The position numbers were made by a program, and so were the translations under genes. The notes beneath the pieces are model-generated. The model saw only the letters and a list, made by a program, of their open reading frames with translations. It had not been told where the DNA came from and searched no databases. 37,822 nucleotides of DNA from an uncultured Myxococcales bacterium (GTDB taxonomy: Bacteria; Myxococcota_A; Bradymonadia; UBA7976; UBA1532). Location of the stretch: assembly GCA_903847385.1 (NCBI GenBank), contig CAINDO010000077.1, forward strand, positions 1 to 37,822, given 5' to 3'. Of this stretch, positions 1-9,178 are shown piece by piece; within the stretch, counting starts at the first letter, position 1; each line of letters begins with the position of its first letter.

Positions 1-2435
1 AGGGGCGCGGTCGCCGGCCGCACCGGCGGGGGCAACGAGCCCGTCGCCGGGCGCACGGGCCGAGGCGGTGGCTCGGGCGGCGGGGCCGCGGGTTTTGCCG
101 CCGCCGCGCGTGCGGCGTCCTCTTCGTCCAGGTAGCTGCTGAGGATGTCGGCCAGCGTCGCGTCGGGCTGGTGGGTCCAGTCCGAGTGGGCGGCCGGGCG
201 GGCGGCCTTCTCCACGACCCGAGGCGCGCTGCGTGGCGCGGACGTCGAGGCCACGGGGGCCGCGGTGACCGGCGCCTCGGCGACGGTCTGCGTCGGCACG
301 CCGATGAGGGCCGCCCGCGGCGAGGTCAGCACGAAACGACCGTCCTCGGACTGCCCCGGTTCGGCCCGCAGGCGGCGCTCATCCTCGGCCAGAAAGACCT
401 CGCCCTCGGCGAGGAGCGGCAGCTCCGAGAACGACAGCTGCGCCCGGGCCGGCACGACGCCCGGCAAGGGCCCCGTGGCGCCTCCGCCCCGCAGCGGCTC
501 CGGTGCCTCCGGCGGCCGCGTGGACACCGGCGCGATGTGCCGCGGCTTGGGGGGCGGCTCGACCCGGAACGGCGCGGCCTCGAACAGCGTGCGCGTGCCG
601 AGTTTGTCCTCGCCGGCGGCGACGACGGCGGCGGAGTCCTCGCCGCTGGGCACCTGCGCGGCCACGGGCGCGGGCTTGGGCCGCTCGCCTCCCCCGCGGG
701 TGGCCATGCGCAGGGCGACGTCGCACTGCGCCGCCAGCTCGAGGTCGGCCTTGGCGTGGCACTCGCGGATCAGTGCGATGGCGGGGGGCGAGGCCAGCAG
801 TCCGAGGCCGGCCAGCGCCGCCCTCCGGACGGTCGTGTCGTAGAGCGTGCCGCCGCCGCGTCGAAGCAGCCGCCCGAGCCCGCTCTGCTGGGCCTCCTCG
901 AGGTTCAGGCGCTCACGGTAGACGTCGATGAAGCGCTCGCCGCCGAGCAGGGACAGGCTCTCAAAGAACTGTCGCTGCTCGTCGTCGTCGAACTCGAGGA
1001 ACATCGGCGACTTGATCGTCGCGGCGACGTACGTGGCCACGGAGGGGTCCCCGGCCTGCGCGAATCGGCTCATCACGGCCCGGCGCACCGCATCGGACGG
1101 ATCGCGGAGGAGCGGAAGCAGCGCCTGGCGGAGCGGCTGACTGTAGGCGCCCCGCAGGCCGTCGATGGCGCGGGCGCGGACCTCGGGCACGGGGTGCCGC
1201 AAGAGCTCGAGCAGCAGCGGCTGCGCCTGATCGCCCAGCTCGCTGCCGAGGATGACCTCGAGGACCTCGAGCACCACGCCCGGGTTGTCGTCGCGGAGGC
1301 GCTCCGCCCAGGGTTCGAGCGACGAGGTCCCCTGCCGCCGCAGCAGGTCCTTGAGAAAGTCGAGCGCCGGGCCCGCGGGCGTGGTGTTGATGAGCCCGAG
1401 CAGATCGGGCGCGGACAGGGCGCCCGCCGTGACGAAGTACCATCGCAGCCAGGCGGTGACCTCGGGGCGGTCGCTCGTATAGTGGCGCGCGACCATGCCC
1501 AGGGCCGGTCGCCCGGCGATCACCGCCCGGACGGCCCGGACACGCTCGCCTTGGGGCGTCTGCGCGGCCACGAGGGGGTCCGTCACGGTGAGCAAGGTCC
1601 GCGCCGCGTCGGCGAAGGCCTGCGGGCCATGGCCGGCGTAGAAGGCGTCCAGCGTGGCCAGCACGGCCTGGCCCGTCTCCTCGTCCGGGAGCGCGCAGGG
1701 CGACTTCACGGCCACCGCGGCGAGCAGCTCGAACAGGTGCGCCAAGGGGCGTGTCCCCTCGTGCGCCGCCCGCATCTGCGTCCGCAACTGGCTGGCCGTC
1801 GGCGACAGGGTCTTCGCGGCGCCCCGAAGCTGGTCGAGCCCCGCAGTCACCGCCGATCCGGCGTCCAGGGCCACGCGCGGCCGCGGCTGCAGGTCGGCCT
1901 CGTCCTCCTCGGCCATTTCGAGCAGACCGGGACAGACGTCGTCGATCACCGCGCGGAACGTCGAGGTGAAGGCCTCGTCCGCCATGAAGATCTTCTCGGT
2001 GAAGCCGTCGATCGCCACGTAGTGGACGCCGGGCAGCGACTCGCGCCACAGCGTGCTGACGAAGTCCTCGTCGACCTTCTCGATCTCGCGACACTCGGCA
2101 AAGTGGCGGACGAAGGTCTCGATCTCCTCGTCCGTCAGGCCCGCCCGGAACGTGATGCGCCGCAACCCCTGCCGGAAGAGCTCGAACGCGAGGTTGTTCT
2201 CGCGGGCGTCGGACTTGTAGACGGCGTCGTCGCCAAAGGTGATGCGGTTGGTGCCGATCACCAGTTCGATGTCGCCGTGCTCTCCGGCGACCGCGCGCAG
2301 CGCGCGGCCGACCTCTTCGATGCCGGCCTGGCGCTCGTCACCCGACGGGGCCTCGGCCGACGTCAGATCCCGCAGCCGACGCACGGCCTCGCGGACGGCG
2401 CGGCCAGGTCCTTCATCGCGTGTCGGTCCAGCCAA
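1..2435 (-). CDS. HEAT-repeat protein with Pro/Ala-rich C-terminal linker (3' end beyond left edge)
   Basis: Open from a TTG at 2435 to the window edge, about 811 residues with no stop. TTG is chosen because AAGGAG lies 6 nt upstream and no ATG in this frame precedes the conserved region. No signal peptide or membrane segment, so probably cytoplasmic. Residues about 20-170 form an alpha/beta module with a strand pair around VIGTNRITFGDD (about 55-66), then NNLAFELFRQGLRRITFR and an acidic helix LTDEEIETFV. Residues about 250-560 are helical hairpins of HEAT type, for example HPVPEVRARAIDGL near 412 and DPSDAVRRAV near 442. From about 580 the chain is Pro/Ala/Glu-rich and low complexity, with PVRPAT repeated at the edge. 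HEAT solenoids are protein-binding scaffolds; no catalytic motif is visible and the role is unknown. It is divergent from the HEAT gene at 2661, whose N-terminal module looks paralogous. Confidence 0.85.
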   Translation of the reverse strand, partial: MAGPTRDEGPGRAVREAVRRLRDLTSAEAPSGDERQAGIEEVGRALRAVAGEHGDIELVIGTNRITFGDDAVYKSDARENNLAFELFRQGLRRITFRAGLTDEEIETFVRHFAECREIEKVDEDFVSTLWRESLPGVHYVAIDGFTEKIFMADEAFTSTFRAVIDDVCPGLLEMAEEDEADLQPRPRVALDAGSAVTAGLDQLRGAAKTLSPTASQLRTQMRAAHEGTRPLAHLFELLAAVAVKSPCALPDEETGQAVLATLDAFYAGHGPQAFADAARTLLTVTDPLVAAQTPQGERVRAVRAVIAGRPALGMVARHYTSDRPEVTAWLRWYFVTAGALSAPDLLGLINTTPAGPALDFLKDLLRRQGTSSLEPWAERLRDDNPGVVLEVLEVILGSELGDQAQPLLLELLRHPVPEVRARAIDGLRGAYSQPLRQALLPLLRDPSDAVRRAVMSRFAQAGDPSVATYVAATIKSPMFLEFDDDEQRQFFESLSLLGGERFIDVYRERLNLEEAQQSGLGRLLRRGGGTLYDTTVRRAALAGLGLLASPPAIALIRECHAKADLELAAQCDVALRMATRGGGERPKPAPVAAQVPSGEDSAAVVAAGEDKLGTRTLFEAAPFRVEPPPKPRHIAPVSTRPPEAPEPLRGGGATGPLPGVVPARAQLSFSELPLLAEGEVFLAEDERRLRAEPGQSEDGRFVLTSPRAALIGVPTQTVAEAPVTAAPVASTSAPRSAPRVVEKAARPAAHSDWTHQPDATLADILSSYLDEEDAARAAAAKPAAPPPEPPPRPVRPATGSLPPPVRPATAP

Positions 2436-2441
2436 GCAGGG

Positions 2442-2447
2442 CTCCTT
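2442..2447 (-). promoter_or_regulatory. Shine-Dalgarno AAGGAG that selects a TTG start
   Basis: AAGGAG on the minus strand sits 6 nt before TTG at 2435. The nearby ATG at 2416 is in another frame that stops at 2363, so this site decides the start of the left-edge HEAT gene. Confidence 0.6.
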
Positions 2448-2660
2448 CGGGGCGGTCGGCGAGGGCGGTCTTCGGGCGCGGTCTCTGGGCGAGGCCTCGA
2501 CCCGGCGACCGGATCTTCGGTTCTAGACCGGAATCGCGCGGCGGGCAATCCCGCGAACGCCCCTGCCCGCGCGGCGGCCGATCTGCTAGCTTCGGCTCCC
2601 GATGCCGAGGCCGGACCGGAACGGCGCGGGCACCGACAGTGGTCGAAACAGGGGGGCAGC

Positions 2661-5489
2661 ATGGCCGAGAAGGTCACGGGCGCTTCGGACTGGCGCTCCG
2701 AGGAAGAGAAAGAGAAGAGCTACCTCCGCACGGCGTCCATGAGTCTGTTCAAGACCTGGATTCCCGAGCATCCGGAGGCGACCGCCGAGCGCGACCAGGT
2801 CCTGGGTCTGTGGCGCCAGGCGATGCACCTGCGCAGTCGCGTGACCTTCGTGTCGACGCTGTCCACGGGCGTCGACGACATCATGGTCCACGAGTACCAC
2901 GAGCAGCCGCTGTCGATGCAGGAGCTGCTCGTCCAGCGCGAGGGCACCGAGGCCTTCCTCGACCCGCGCAACGCGCTCCGCGTGGTCCGCCGCAAGTACG
3001 GCATGATGACGCTGATCACCCGCATGACCGGCACGATGGAGCACCGCAACATCGTCTCGATCTCGCTCGACCGGGAGATCGAGCCTCGGGAGCTGGTCGA
3101 GTTCTCGCGCATCATCAGCGCCCGCGTGACGGACACCGCCGCCGAGGAGGAGCAGACCTTCCGCAAGGCCTTCGCCCGCGGCCAGTTCCCCCACATCGAG
3201 GTGCTCTTCCACGCGGACGTGGTCGGCCGGCGCGTCCCGGTCCCGTGGGAGGTCAAGCAGGCCTATGCGCTCGCCGGGCGGGCCGCACGCCAGCCCGGGG
3301 TCGATCCGCCGAGCGCCGCACGCCGCACCACGCTCGCCTTCGCCGAACGGCTGACGGCCAAGGCCCTCAAGCAGCTGGCCCTCTACGCTCGGGACATCAC
3401 GAACGAGCTGGACATGCCCGGCGTGGATCCGGGGCAGGTGCTCCTCGAGGCCGCCCGCGAAGACCGCCTGCTGATGGCGACCCGGAGCCTCTTCGACGAG
3501 TACCAGGAGGCACGGCGCGCCGCGATGCACCAGCGCGCCCTGGGGCAGGCGACGCCGGCCACGGACACCTTCATCCCGGACACGAACTTCCTGGCCGACG
3601 CCGAGGAGGCCGCGGGACCCGGCGCCGAAGACGACATGTTGCGGACGGCGCGCGCCCTGGACCGCATCCGGACCCTGCGGGGTCGCGAGTTCTTCGGCCG
3701 CATCTCGATGGTCAGCGGCGACGTCGACTTCGAGTCCGCCGCCCGCGCGGGCCACGGCTTCGACGAGGTCGAGCGCACCATCGCCACCCTCGACCCGCTC
3801 GAGGGCCTGAAGACCGCCCGCAAGATCGTCGAGCCCTTCTTCCGGGCCCGCGCGCTCGCCGCCGCCTGCGCGACGCTCGCCGCGCTCGGGCGCATGGACG
3901 ACGCGGCCGAGGGCGCCCACGAGACGCTCGCGGCGGCGCGTCAGTGCCAGGGCGGTGACGTCGGTGCAGCCTTCGCGGCGGCGCTCCAGGCGCTGCTGGC
4001 GGCCCGCCTCGAGGCGGAGGCCGTGGAGTGCCTTCAGCAGGCCATCGAACACGCCCACGCCATCAAGGACCTCGACGAGCGCGTCGGTGGTCTCATGCGC
4101 GTCGTCTCGACGCTGATGGAGGCAGGCCCGCTCCCCGTGGCCGTGAAGTCGCACCTCGGCCGACACGTCCTGGGCAAGGACGTCCACTTCTGGGGCAAAC
4201 CCAACATCACCTCGGCCCTGGTCGAGGCCATCGTCTCGCTGCTGCCCGGGCCGGACGACGACACGATCATCTTCCTGCAGAAGGTCGTCTCCCACCCGAA
4301 GGTCGAGGTCCGTTGCAGCGTCATCCGGACGATGCCGATGAACGACAGCCCTGCCCTGCGCAACGTGCTCCTCTCGCACCTCAAGGACCGCGACCCGCAG
4401 GTCCGCACCGAGGTGATGGAGCGCATCGGCTGGGCCGGCGACCGTTCGATGAACGTCTACCTGGTCAACCACGCCCGCCACGCGCAGGAGCTCGCCTCCA
4501 CGCGTGAGGAGAAGCGGTCCCTGGCCCTGAACCTGGCGCGCCTGGACGGTGAGCGCCACCTGGCGCTCTACAACATGTTCCTGGGCCACCTGTGGACGGA
4601 GGCCCCGGGGCTGAGCGACAAGGCCAAGGCCTTCAAGGACGACGCCGAGTGGCAGCTCGCCGCGCTCGAGGTCCTGTACCACCTGAACGGCCGCAACGCC
4701 CGCCGCCTGATCTTCACCGCCGCCGAGAAGGCCAAGAAGCGCAAGTCGCCCCTCGCCGAGGTCGCCGCCCGCTGCTGGACCGCGGTGAAGAGCCGGCCCT
4801 ACGGCGACCCGACGCTCCCGCGCTCGCCCCACGACCCCTCGTGGACGGAGGAGGACCGCTTCGACCTCGAGGCCGTGCTGGCACGGGTCGTCCCCGTGCC
4901 CGAGGAGCCGGAGGAGGCGCCCGCCCCCGAGGCGGAGAAGCCCGTCGAGCTGGCCAGCGCCGCCCGGCCCGTCGCGAGCACGTTCGTGCCCCCCAAGGAG
5001 GGCCTGTTCAGCAAGCTCAAGCGCAAGCTCTTCGGCGGCGAGGACGACGACGACCTGCCGACCAGCGCCCCGAGCCGCGCTGGTCGGGAGACGGAGACGT
5101 CCCATGGGTCCGACGCGCCCGAGGCCGTCGAGCCGGAGAGCGCCGCGCCGGTGGCCGCCGGCTCGCCCGTCCCCCGTGTTCCCGTGGGGCCGCCACCGGC
5201 GGCGTTGCGGTTCGAAGGGTGCCTGCACGAGGGCGGCAGCGCGCTTTCCGGCGCCGCGACCCTCGCCTTCGCCCTCTACGACGCCGAGGACGCGACGAAA
5301 CCCCTCTGGCAGGAGGCCCACGCCGAGGTGCCCGTCCGCCAGGGCAACTTCGCCGTGAACCTCGGGCTCGAGCACCGCCTGCCTTCGCCCCTGCCCAACG
5401 TGGTGTGGCTGGGCGTGGGCGTCTCGGGGCAGCGGGAGATGACCCCGCGGACCCGGTTGACCCGGGCCCGGTCCGTCGTGCAGGGCTGA
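2661..5489 (+). CDS. HEAT-repeat protein with C-terminal exported-type beta domain
   Basis: 942 residues. The ATG at 2661 follows a G-rich ribosome site (GGGGGG, 4 nt spacer); the same frame stays open upstream to 171, but that stretch is antisense to the neighbouring gene. Residues about 1-180 are an acidic helical/strand module ending in IEPRELVEFSRIIS, similar in layout to the N terminus of the divergent HEAT gene. Residues about 320-740 are mostly helical, with HEAT-like units such as HPKVEVRCSVIRTMP and DRDPQVRTEVMERIG. A Pro/Glu/Ala linker then carries a short amphipathic basic stretch, GLFSKLKRKLFGG, at about 781-793, followed by an acidic run. Residues about 848-942 match a beta domain common in exported bacterial proteins: F-x-G-x-L, LW-x-E, G-x-F-x-V-x-LG, W-LGV-x-V, EMTPR-x-RLT. 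No signal peptide is visible, which is odd for that domain. Function unknown; probably a scaffold. Confidence 0.9.
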   Translation: MAEKVTGASDWRSEEEKEKSYLRTASMSLFKTWIPEHPEATAERDQVLGLWRQAMHLRSRVTFVSTLSTGVDDIMVHEYHEQPLSMQELLVQREGTEAFLDPRNALRVVRRKYGMMTLITRMTGTMEHRNIVSISLDREIEPRELVEFSRIISARVTDTAAEEEQTFRKAFARGQFPHIEVLFHADVVGRRVPVPWEVKQAYALAGRAARQPGVDPPSAARRTTLAFAERLTAKALKQLALYARDITNELDMPGVDPGQVLLEAAREDRLLMATRSLFDEYQEARRAAMHQRALGQATPATDTFIPDTNFLADAEEAAGPGAEDDMLRTARALDRIRTLRGREFFGRISMVSGDVDFESAARAGHGFDEVERTIATLDPLEGLKTARKIVEPFFRARALAAACATLAALGRMDDAAEGAHETLAAARQCQGGDVGAAFAAALQALLAARLEAEAVECLQQAIEHAHAIKDLDERVGGLMRVVSTLMEAGPLPVAVKSHLGRHVLGKDVHFWGKPNITSALVEAIVSLLPGPDDDTIIFLQKVVSHPKVEVRCSVIRTMPMNDSPALRNVLLSHLKDRDPQVRTEVMERIGWAGDRSMNVYLVNHARHAQELASTREEKRSLALNLARLDGERHLALYNMFLGHLWTEAPGLSDKAKAFKDDAEWQLAALEVLYHLNGRNARRLIFTAAEKAKKRKSPLAEVAARCWTAVKSRPYGDPTLPRSPHDPSWTEEDRFDLEAVLARVVPVPEEPEEAPAPEAEKPVELASAARPVASTFVPPKEGLFSKLKRKLFGGEDDDDLPTSAPSRAGRETETSHGSDAPEAVEPESAAPVAAGSPVPRVPVGPPPAALRFEGCLHEGGSALSGAATLAFALYDAEDATKPLWQEAHAEVPVRQGNFAVNLGLEHRLPSPLPNVVWLGVGVSGQREMTPRTRLTRARSVVQG

Positions 5490-5508
5490 AGCGCCCCGCG
5501 CGGCGACC

Positions 5509-8373
5509 TCAGGGCAGGGCGCCCCAGGTCAGCTGGAAGCGACCGGACTCGCCGTTCGCGCCGTCGACGACGATGAACACCTCGGTGTCGCCGGCGCCGG
5601 TGGTGAACTCGATGCGCTCGGTCAGCGCACCGTCGTGACCCGCGAGGCAGGTCGAGCCGGGCATGGCGCAGTTGCTCACGGCGAACAGGGACAGGTCCCA
5701 GCCGGCCTCGGGCACGGCCTCGACGAAGTACGAGGCCCCGCCGTCCACGGGCAGGCGGTAGACGACGTCCCCGGCGCTGGTGTTGTCGCCGGTGCAGGCG
5801 TTGCCGTCGGCGAGCTGGACGTCTCCCGTGGCGCCGCGGGTCGTGCCATCGACCGTGCCACCGGCGGCGTCGAGCAGCTCGGCGCTGCCGCAGGTGTCGT
5901 TGGCCGGCGCCGGCCCGATGGGCTCGACGATGATCTGGCCCTGGACGCGGCCGCGGGCCTGCTCGCCCACGCCCTCGATGACGAGGAAGTAGTCGCCGGC
6001 GGGCACGTCGTCGAGGTCGAAGCCGGTGCCGCAGCCGAGGACGTCCCCCATGCCACAGCCCGTGGTCAGGTAGACCCCGGTCGCGAAGTCGGCATAGACC
6101 TGCGCCGACACGCGGCTGCGCTCGTCCACCCGCAGGGAGTACACGGCGTCCGGCCCGCTGGTCGGCAGACAGGCGGCGCCGAAGTCGTCCCGGGCGCGAT
6201 CGAGGCTGACGCGGACACGGCCCAGGCCATCCTGGAGCTCCATGGGGACCACACCGGCGCAGCGGTCGTTCGCCGGAGGCGTGGCCAGGGGCAGCAGTTC
6301 GACGTCCAGGCGGTAGTCGGGGCGCGCGCCCGGGTCGGTCCCGTCGACGATCAGCGTGACCGTCCCGGCGGCGAGGACGGGCACGCGGACCTCGGCGGGG
6401 TTCGCCTCGAGCAGATAAGGCGCGTCGGGCTCGTAACGATCGTCGTTGCAGGCCAGCTCGCCGTTGGGCGAGGCGCAGTCGGAGCGCACGCTGATCATGG
6501 GGTCGCCGAGCGTGCCGCCCGCCTCCCCCGTCACCCGCGCCACCAGCAGCCGGGGCTGGTCGACGACGACGGTGTAGGCGGCCTCGCCCCCATCCGTGTT
6601 GGCCGAGCCGCAGGACAGCGTCAGCAGGTCGTCGTCCGGCAGGGTGCCGGACACACGCGCCGTGCCCGCAGGATCGAGGGCGAGGGCCTCGGCGTCGGCG
6701 CAGAAGGCCTCGACCGCCCGGCTCGTCGTGACGAAGCGGACCGTGTAGTCCCCCTCGCCGGACACGGCCTGAAGGCGCACGCAGTAGTTGCCGCGCGCGG
6801 AGCGGCTGAGCTCCATGCCGGCCTGGTCGCGCTGCCACTGCACGGTGCCGAAGGACATCCCCGCGCCACCGGACTGCACGAGCTCGGCCTCGGCGACCAG
6901 ATCGCCGCTCGTCACGGCGCCGGTCACGTGCAGATCCTCGCCCTCGGCGAGGGTCACGCAGAACCAGTCCGGATCGCCCTCGCACAGCGTCCCGCCGAGC
7001 GGCAGGTCGATGGGCGGCGTGCCCGCGGCGCGGAGCTGGCGACCGGTCTCGATGGTGTCGTCGCCGGCGCGGACGTCCTCGGCGTCGTCGATGCACGTGT
7101 CCGGCCCGACGACGGCCTGGAGACCGAGGTCGAACTGGTAACCGACGCTGCCGGCCACGCCGCGCTGGAACACGCGGACCACGAGGTCACGGTCGACCAG
7201 ATACGGGCCGACGACCACGACCTCGGAGAGCCCGTCGGCGCGACCCGCGTCGATCAGCTCGCCGCCGGCGTCCGTGACCTCGAGGTCGAGCTCCGCGCCC
7301 AGACTGTCGGCGAAGGTCGAGATGGTGGCGGCCGTGTTGCGGGCCAGCGTGAACCGATAGAAGTCGTCGTCGGCGCCGCAGCTCTGGGCCACGAAGGCGC
7401 CGCCGCCCGGCAGGATCTCGGCGGACTCCAGCGTGTCGTTCTCCTCGCCGTCGTCGTCCGCGCAAGCGGGCGACTCGCAGGAGCCGGCCACGCACACGCG
7501 GCTGCCGAGGCAGTCGGCGTCGCCGTTGCACGGACCTTCTTCGCACAGGCCGCGCGCGCAGACCTGGGAGCCTTCGCACTCGCCGTCCTCGACGCACCCG
7601 CGGCAGAGGCGGGGCCGACCGGCGGCGCAGACCTGGCCGACGGGACAGCTCACATTGGACATGCAGCCGTCCGGCGGGACCACGCAGCGCCCCGAGGCGT
7701 CGTCGCAGACGAGGCCTTCGTTGCACGTCGCGCCGCCCACGCGGCAGTCGAAGGGCGCCTCGCAGCGGTGCGAGCGCACATTGCAGACGTTGGGTGCGTT
7801 GCACTCGCGGCTGTCGTCGCAAGGCTCGGGCTCGACACAAAGGTGGGTCGCCGGATCGCAGGTCGACCGGCCGAAGCACTCACCATCCGTCTGGCACTGG
7901 ACGCAGCGGCCCTCCACGCAGAGGTTCGCACGGCCCTCGCCGGCACAGGCGGCGTCGTCTGCGCAGCCGTCGGCGCAGGCGCCGCCCTCGCAGATTCGGC
8001 CGGCGCGGCAGTCGAGATCCTCGTCGCAGGGGCTCTGCTCGACGCACTGGCCGTCCGCGTCGCAGGTCAGGTTGCGCTCGCAGGTGCAGGGCACGACCGA
8101 GCCGCCCGTGCCACCCGTGCCGCCGGTGCCACCGACGACCTCGCCGCCGGTCCCGCCCGTGGGGGTGCCACCCCCTCCCTCGCCGCCGACGACGTTGCCG
8201 CCCTCGCCGCCCTGAGGGCCGGAGCCACCATTGCCGGCGAAGCCGGAGACATCGGCGTCGGCCTTGTCGCTGCTCCCGCCGCCGCCGCTGCTGCCACAGG
8301 CCGCCAGGCACAGCGCCGCGGCCCAGGGCAGAACCTGCCCCAATCGGCTCTCGAATCCGCCTCGCAGGCTCAT
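5509..8373 (-). CDS. Cysteine-rich repeat lipoprotein with PPC-like beta domains
   Basis: 954 residues from ATG 8373, preceded by GGAGG with a 4-nt spacer. An in-frame ATG at 8430 lacks a ribosome site and would push the signal peptide inward. The N terminus is a type II signal peptide with lipobox L-A-A-C, lipidated Cys26 followed by Gly. Residues about 27-93 are a Gly/Ser/Thr spacer rich in GGTGG. Residues about 94-311 hold roughly ten cysteine-rich units of the pattern C-x(2-5)-D-x2-C-x(4-7)-C. The rest, to the end, is a run of beta domains resembling bacterial pre-peptidase C-terminal (PPC) modules, with recurring acidic-aromatic motifs DDDFYRF, DPDWFCV and APANDTC. No protease domain is present. 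It probably sits at the outer membrane or cell surface. Architecture is shared with the lipoprotein at 21245-24703. Binding partner unknown. Confidence 0.9.
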   Translation of the reverse strand: MSLRGGFESRLGQVLPWAAALCLAACGSSGGGGSSDKADADVSGFAGNGGSGPQGGEGGNVVGGEGGGGTPTGGTGGEVVGGTGGTGGTGGSVVPCTCERNLTCDADGQCVEQSPCDEDLDCRAGRICEGGACADGCADDAACAGEGRANLCVEGRCVQCQTDGECFGRSTCDPATHLCVEPEPCDDSRECNAPNVCNVRSHRCEAPFDCRVGGATCNEGLVCDDASGRCVVPPDGCMSNVSCPVGQVCAAGRPRLCRGCVEDGECEGSQVCARGLCEEGPCNGDADCLGSRVCVAGSCESPACADDDGEENDTLESAEILPGGGAFVAQSCGADDDFYRFTLARNTAATISTFADSLGAELDLEVTDAGGELIDAGRADGLSEVVVVGPYLVDRDLVVRVFQRGVAGSVGYQFDLGLQAVVGPDTCIDDAEDVRAGDDTIETGRQLRAAGTPPIDLPLGGTLCEGDPDWFCVTLAEGEDLHVTGAVTSGDLVAEAELVQSGGAGMSFGTVQWQRDQAGMELSRSARGNYCVRLQAVSGEGDYTVRFVTTSRAVEAFCADAEALALDPAGTARVSGTLPDDDLLTLSCGSANTDGGEAAYTVVVDQPRLLVARVTGEAGGTLGDPMISVRSDCASPNGELACNDDRYEPDAPYLLEANPAEVRVPVLAAGTVTLIVDGTDPGARPDYRLDVELLPLATPPANDRCAGVVPMELQDGLGRVRVSLDRARDDFGAACLPTSGPDAVYSLRVDERSRVSAQVYADFATGVYLTTGCGMGDVLGCGTGFDLDDVPAGDYFLVIEGVGEQARGRVQGQIIVEPIGPAPANDTCGSAELLDAAGGTVDGTTRGATGDVQLADGNACTGDNTSAGDVVYRLPVDGGASYFVEAVPEAGWDLSLFAVSNCAMPGSTCLAGHDGALTERIEFTTGAGDTEVFIVVDGANGESGRFQLTWGALP
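8101..8240 (-). repeat. Gly/Thr-rich spacer repeat in lipoprotein gene
   Basis: Degenerate GGT/GGC/ACC codon repeats encode the GGTGG-type spacer between the lipidated cysteine and the cysteine-rich region. It is a low-complexity tract likely to vary in length between strains (inference). Confidence 0.6.
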
Positions 8374-8475
8374 TTGTCCTCCATCGGCACTGCCCGTCGC
8401 GTCCCCGACCTTCGGGCGATTTTCATCCATCGTTCGGCCCACAGCGTACGTGCGGACCCCGCACCGAATCAACCT

Positions 8476-8496
8476 CGGCGGCGCATCGTGCCGCCG
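8476..8496 (-). terminator. Stem-loop directly after the membrane-anchored protein gene
   Basis: On the minus strand CGGCGGC and GCCGCCG form a perfect 7-bp GC stem around a 7-nt loop, starting one base after the stop codon at 8498. No T tract follows, so it is a terminator or transcript-end-stabilising hairpin candidate. It separates this gene from the lipoprotein gene downstream. Confidence 0.4.
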
Positions 8497-8497
8497 C

Positions 8498-9121
8498 TCA
8501 GAACGGGTTCGTCGCGTACTCGAACCACACGGGGTGCCCCGGTCCCCCGTCGAAGGAGACCTCACCCTTATAATAGATGGTCTTGCCGTGGCACTCGAAC
8601 CGCCCGACGCGGTGCTGCCCCTTGGAGACGTCGGCCTGCTCGTACCCTTGCGGCGCGAGCGGGCAGGTCATGCCCGTGAGGAGCTGGGACGCGGACTGGA
8701 GGTCCGCCGTGGCGCTGTTCTTCGGGAACTCGACGCGGCCGCCCGTCACCTTGCCGTCGTCCACGGTCAGCCGGACCACGACGTTGCGCTTGTTCCGCCA
8801 CGTCGGCTCGGGCGCTTTCTCGCGCTTCCAGAAGTCCCCGAGCAGGTCGGGCCCGAGCGCCGACTCGACGATCTGGACCGGAACGCCGAACGCGCCACGC
8901 TGACGCACGAAGGGCACGTCGACCGCGGCGTCCGGGGCCATCGCGTCCGGCTTCGGCGCCGAAACCCCAGCATCCAGGCCCGGCAGCGGCGCGGGCACGG
9001 CGACCTTGGCCAGCCCCGCGTCGGCCACCTTGGGGCGAGTCTCCGTGTCGGCGGTCCGCTGCATCTGCCAGAAAAGCAGGCCGATGGCCACGAGCGCCAC
9101 CGCGATCAACACGTTCCGCAT
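8498..9121 (-). CDS. Membrane-anchored protein of unknown function
   Basis: 207 residues from ATG 9121. The open frame continues upstream, but the first residues from this ATG form a clear signal anchor, hydrophobic at about 3-19 (VLIAVALVAIGLLFW), followed by a charged stretch. Residues about 28-70 are Pro/Ala-rich, the rest is a compact beta-rich domain (NVVVRLTVDDGKVTGGRVEF, then a C-terminal YYKGEVSFDGG). Cys153 and Cys177 are the only cysteines and could form a disulfide if the domain is periplasmic. I do not recognise the family. It is first in a minus-strand pair with the cysteine-rich lipoprotein, and divergent from the 2625-residue PKD protein with which it shares a regulatory region, so a role in the same envelope structure is possible but inferred. 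Confidence 0.85.
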   Translation of the reverse strand: MRNVLIAVALVAIGLLFWQMQRTADTETRPKVADAGLAKVAVPAPLPGLDAGVSAPKPDAMAPDAAVDVPFVRQRGAFGVPVQIVESALGPDLLGDFWKREKAPEPTWRNKRNVVVRLTVDDGKVTGGRVEFPKNSATADLQSASQLLTGMTCPLAPQGYEQADVSKGQHRVGRFECHGKTIYYKGEVSFDGGPGHPVWFEYATNPF

Positions 9122-9155
9122 GAGGTCCGCTTCCCTTCCACCAATTCGGCACAAT

Positions 9156-9178
9156 TCCAGCGGCGCTGGATTATTGCA
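9156..9178 (-). promoter_or_regulatory. Extended -10 promoter with adjoining palindrome
   Basis: On the minus strand TGC-AATAAT (9178 to 9170) fits an extended -10 element. It runs straight into TCCAGC-GGC-GCTGGA (9156-9170), a perfect 6-bp inverted repeat placed where transcription would begin. This would drive the gene starting at 9121. The palindrome could be an operator or a 5' leader hairpin. No convincing -35 is visible. Confidence 0.4.

Noticed and set aside
171-2660. Plus-strand open frame continuous with the HEAT gene at 2661
   Set aside because: It is Arg/Gly/Ala-rich antisense to the left-edge HEAT gene, whose minus-strand frame has coherent helices and a ribosome site. The real start is ATG 2661.
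2586-5375. 929-codon open frame on the minus strand
   Set aside because: Shadow of the HEAT gene on the plus strand; composition is Leu/Arg/Val/Gly-biased with no domain or ribosome site.
8374-8430. Earlier ATG (8430) for the cysteine-rich lipoprotein
   Set aside because: No ribosome site and it would place 19 charged residues before the signal peptide.
5635-8679. 1014-codon open frame on the plus strand
   Set aside because: Antisense to the cysteine-rich lipoprotein; it crosses the 3' end of the anchored-protein gene and shows no domain.
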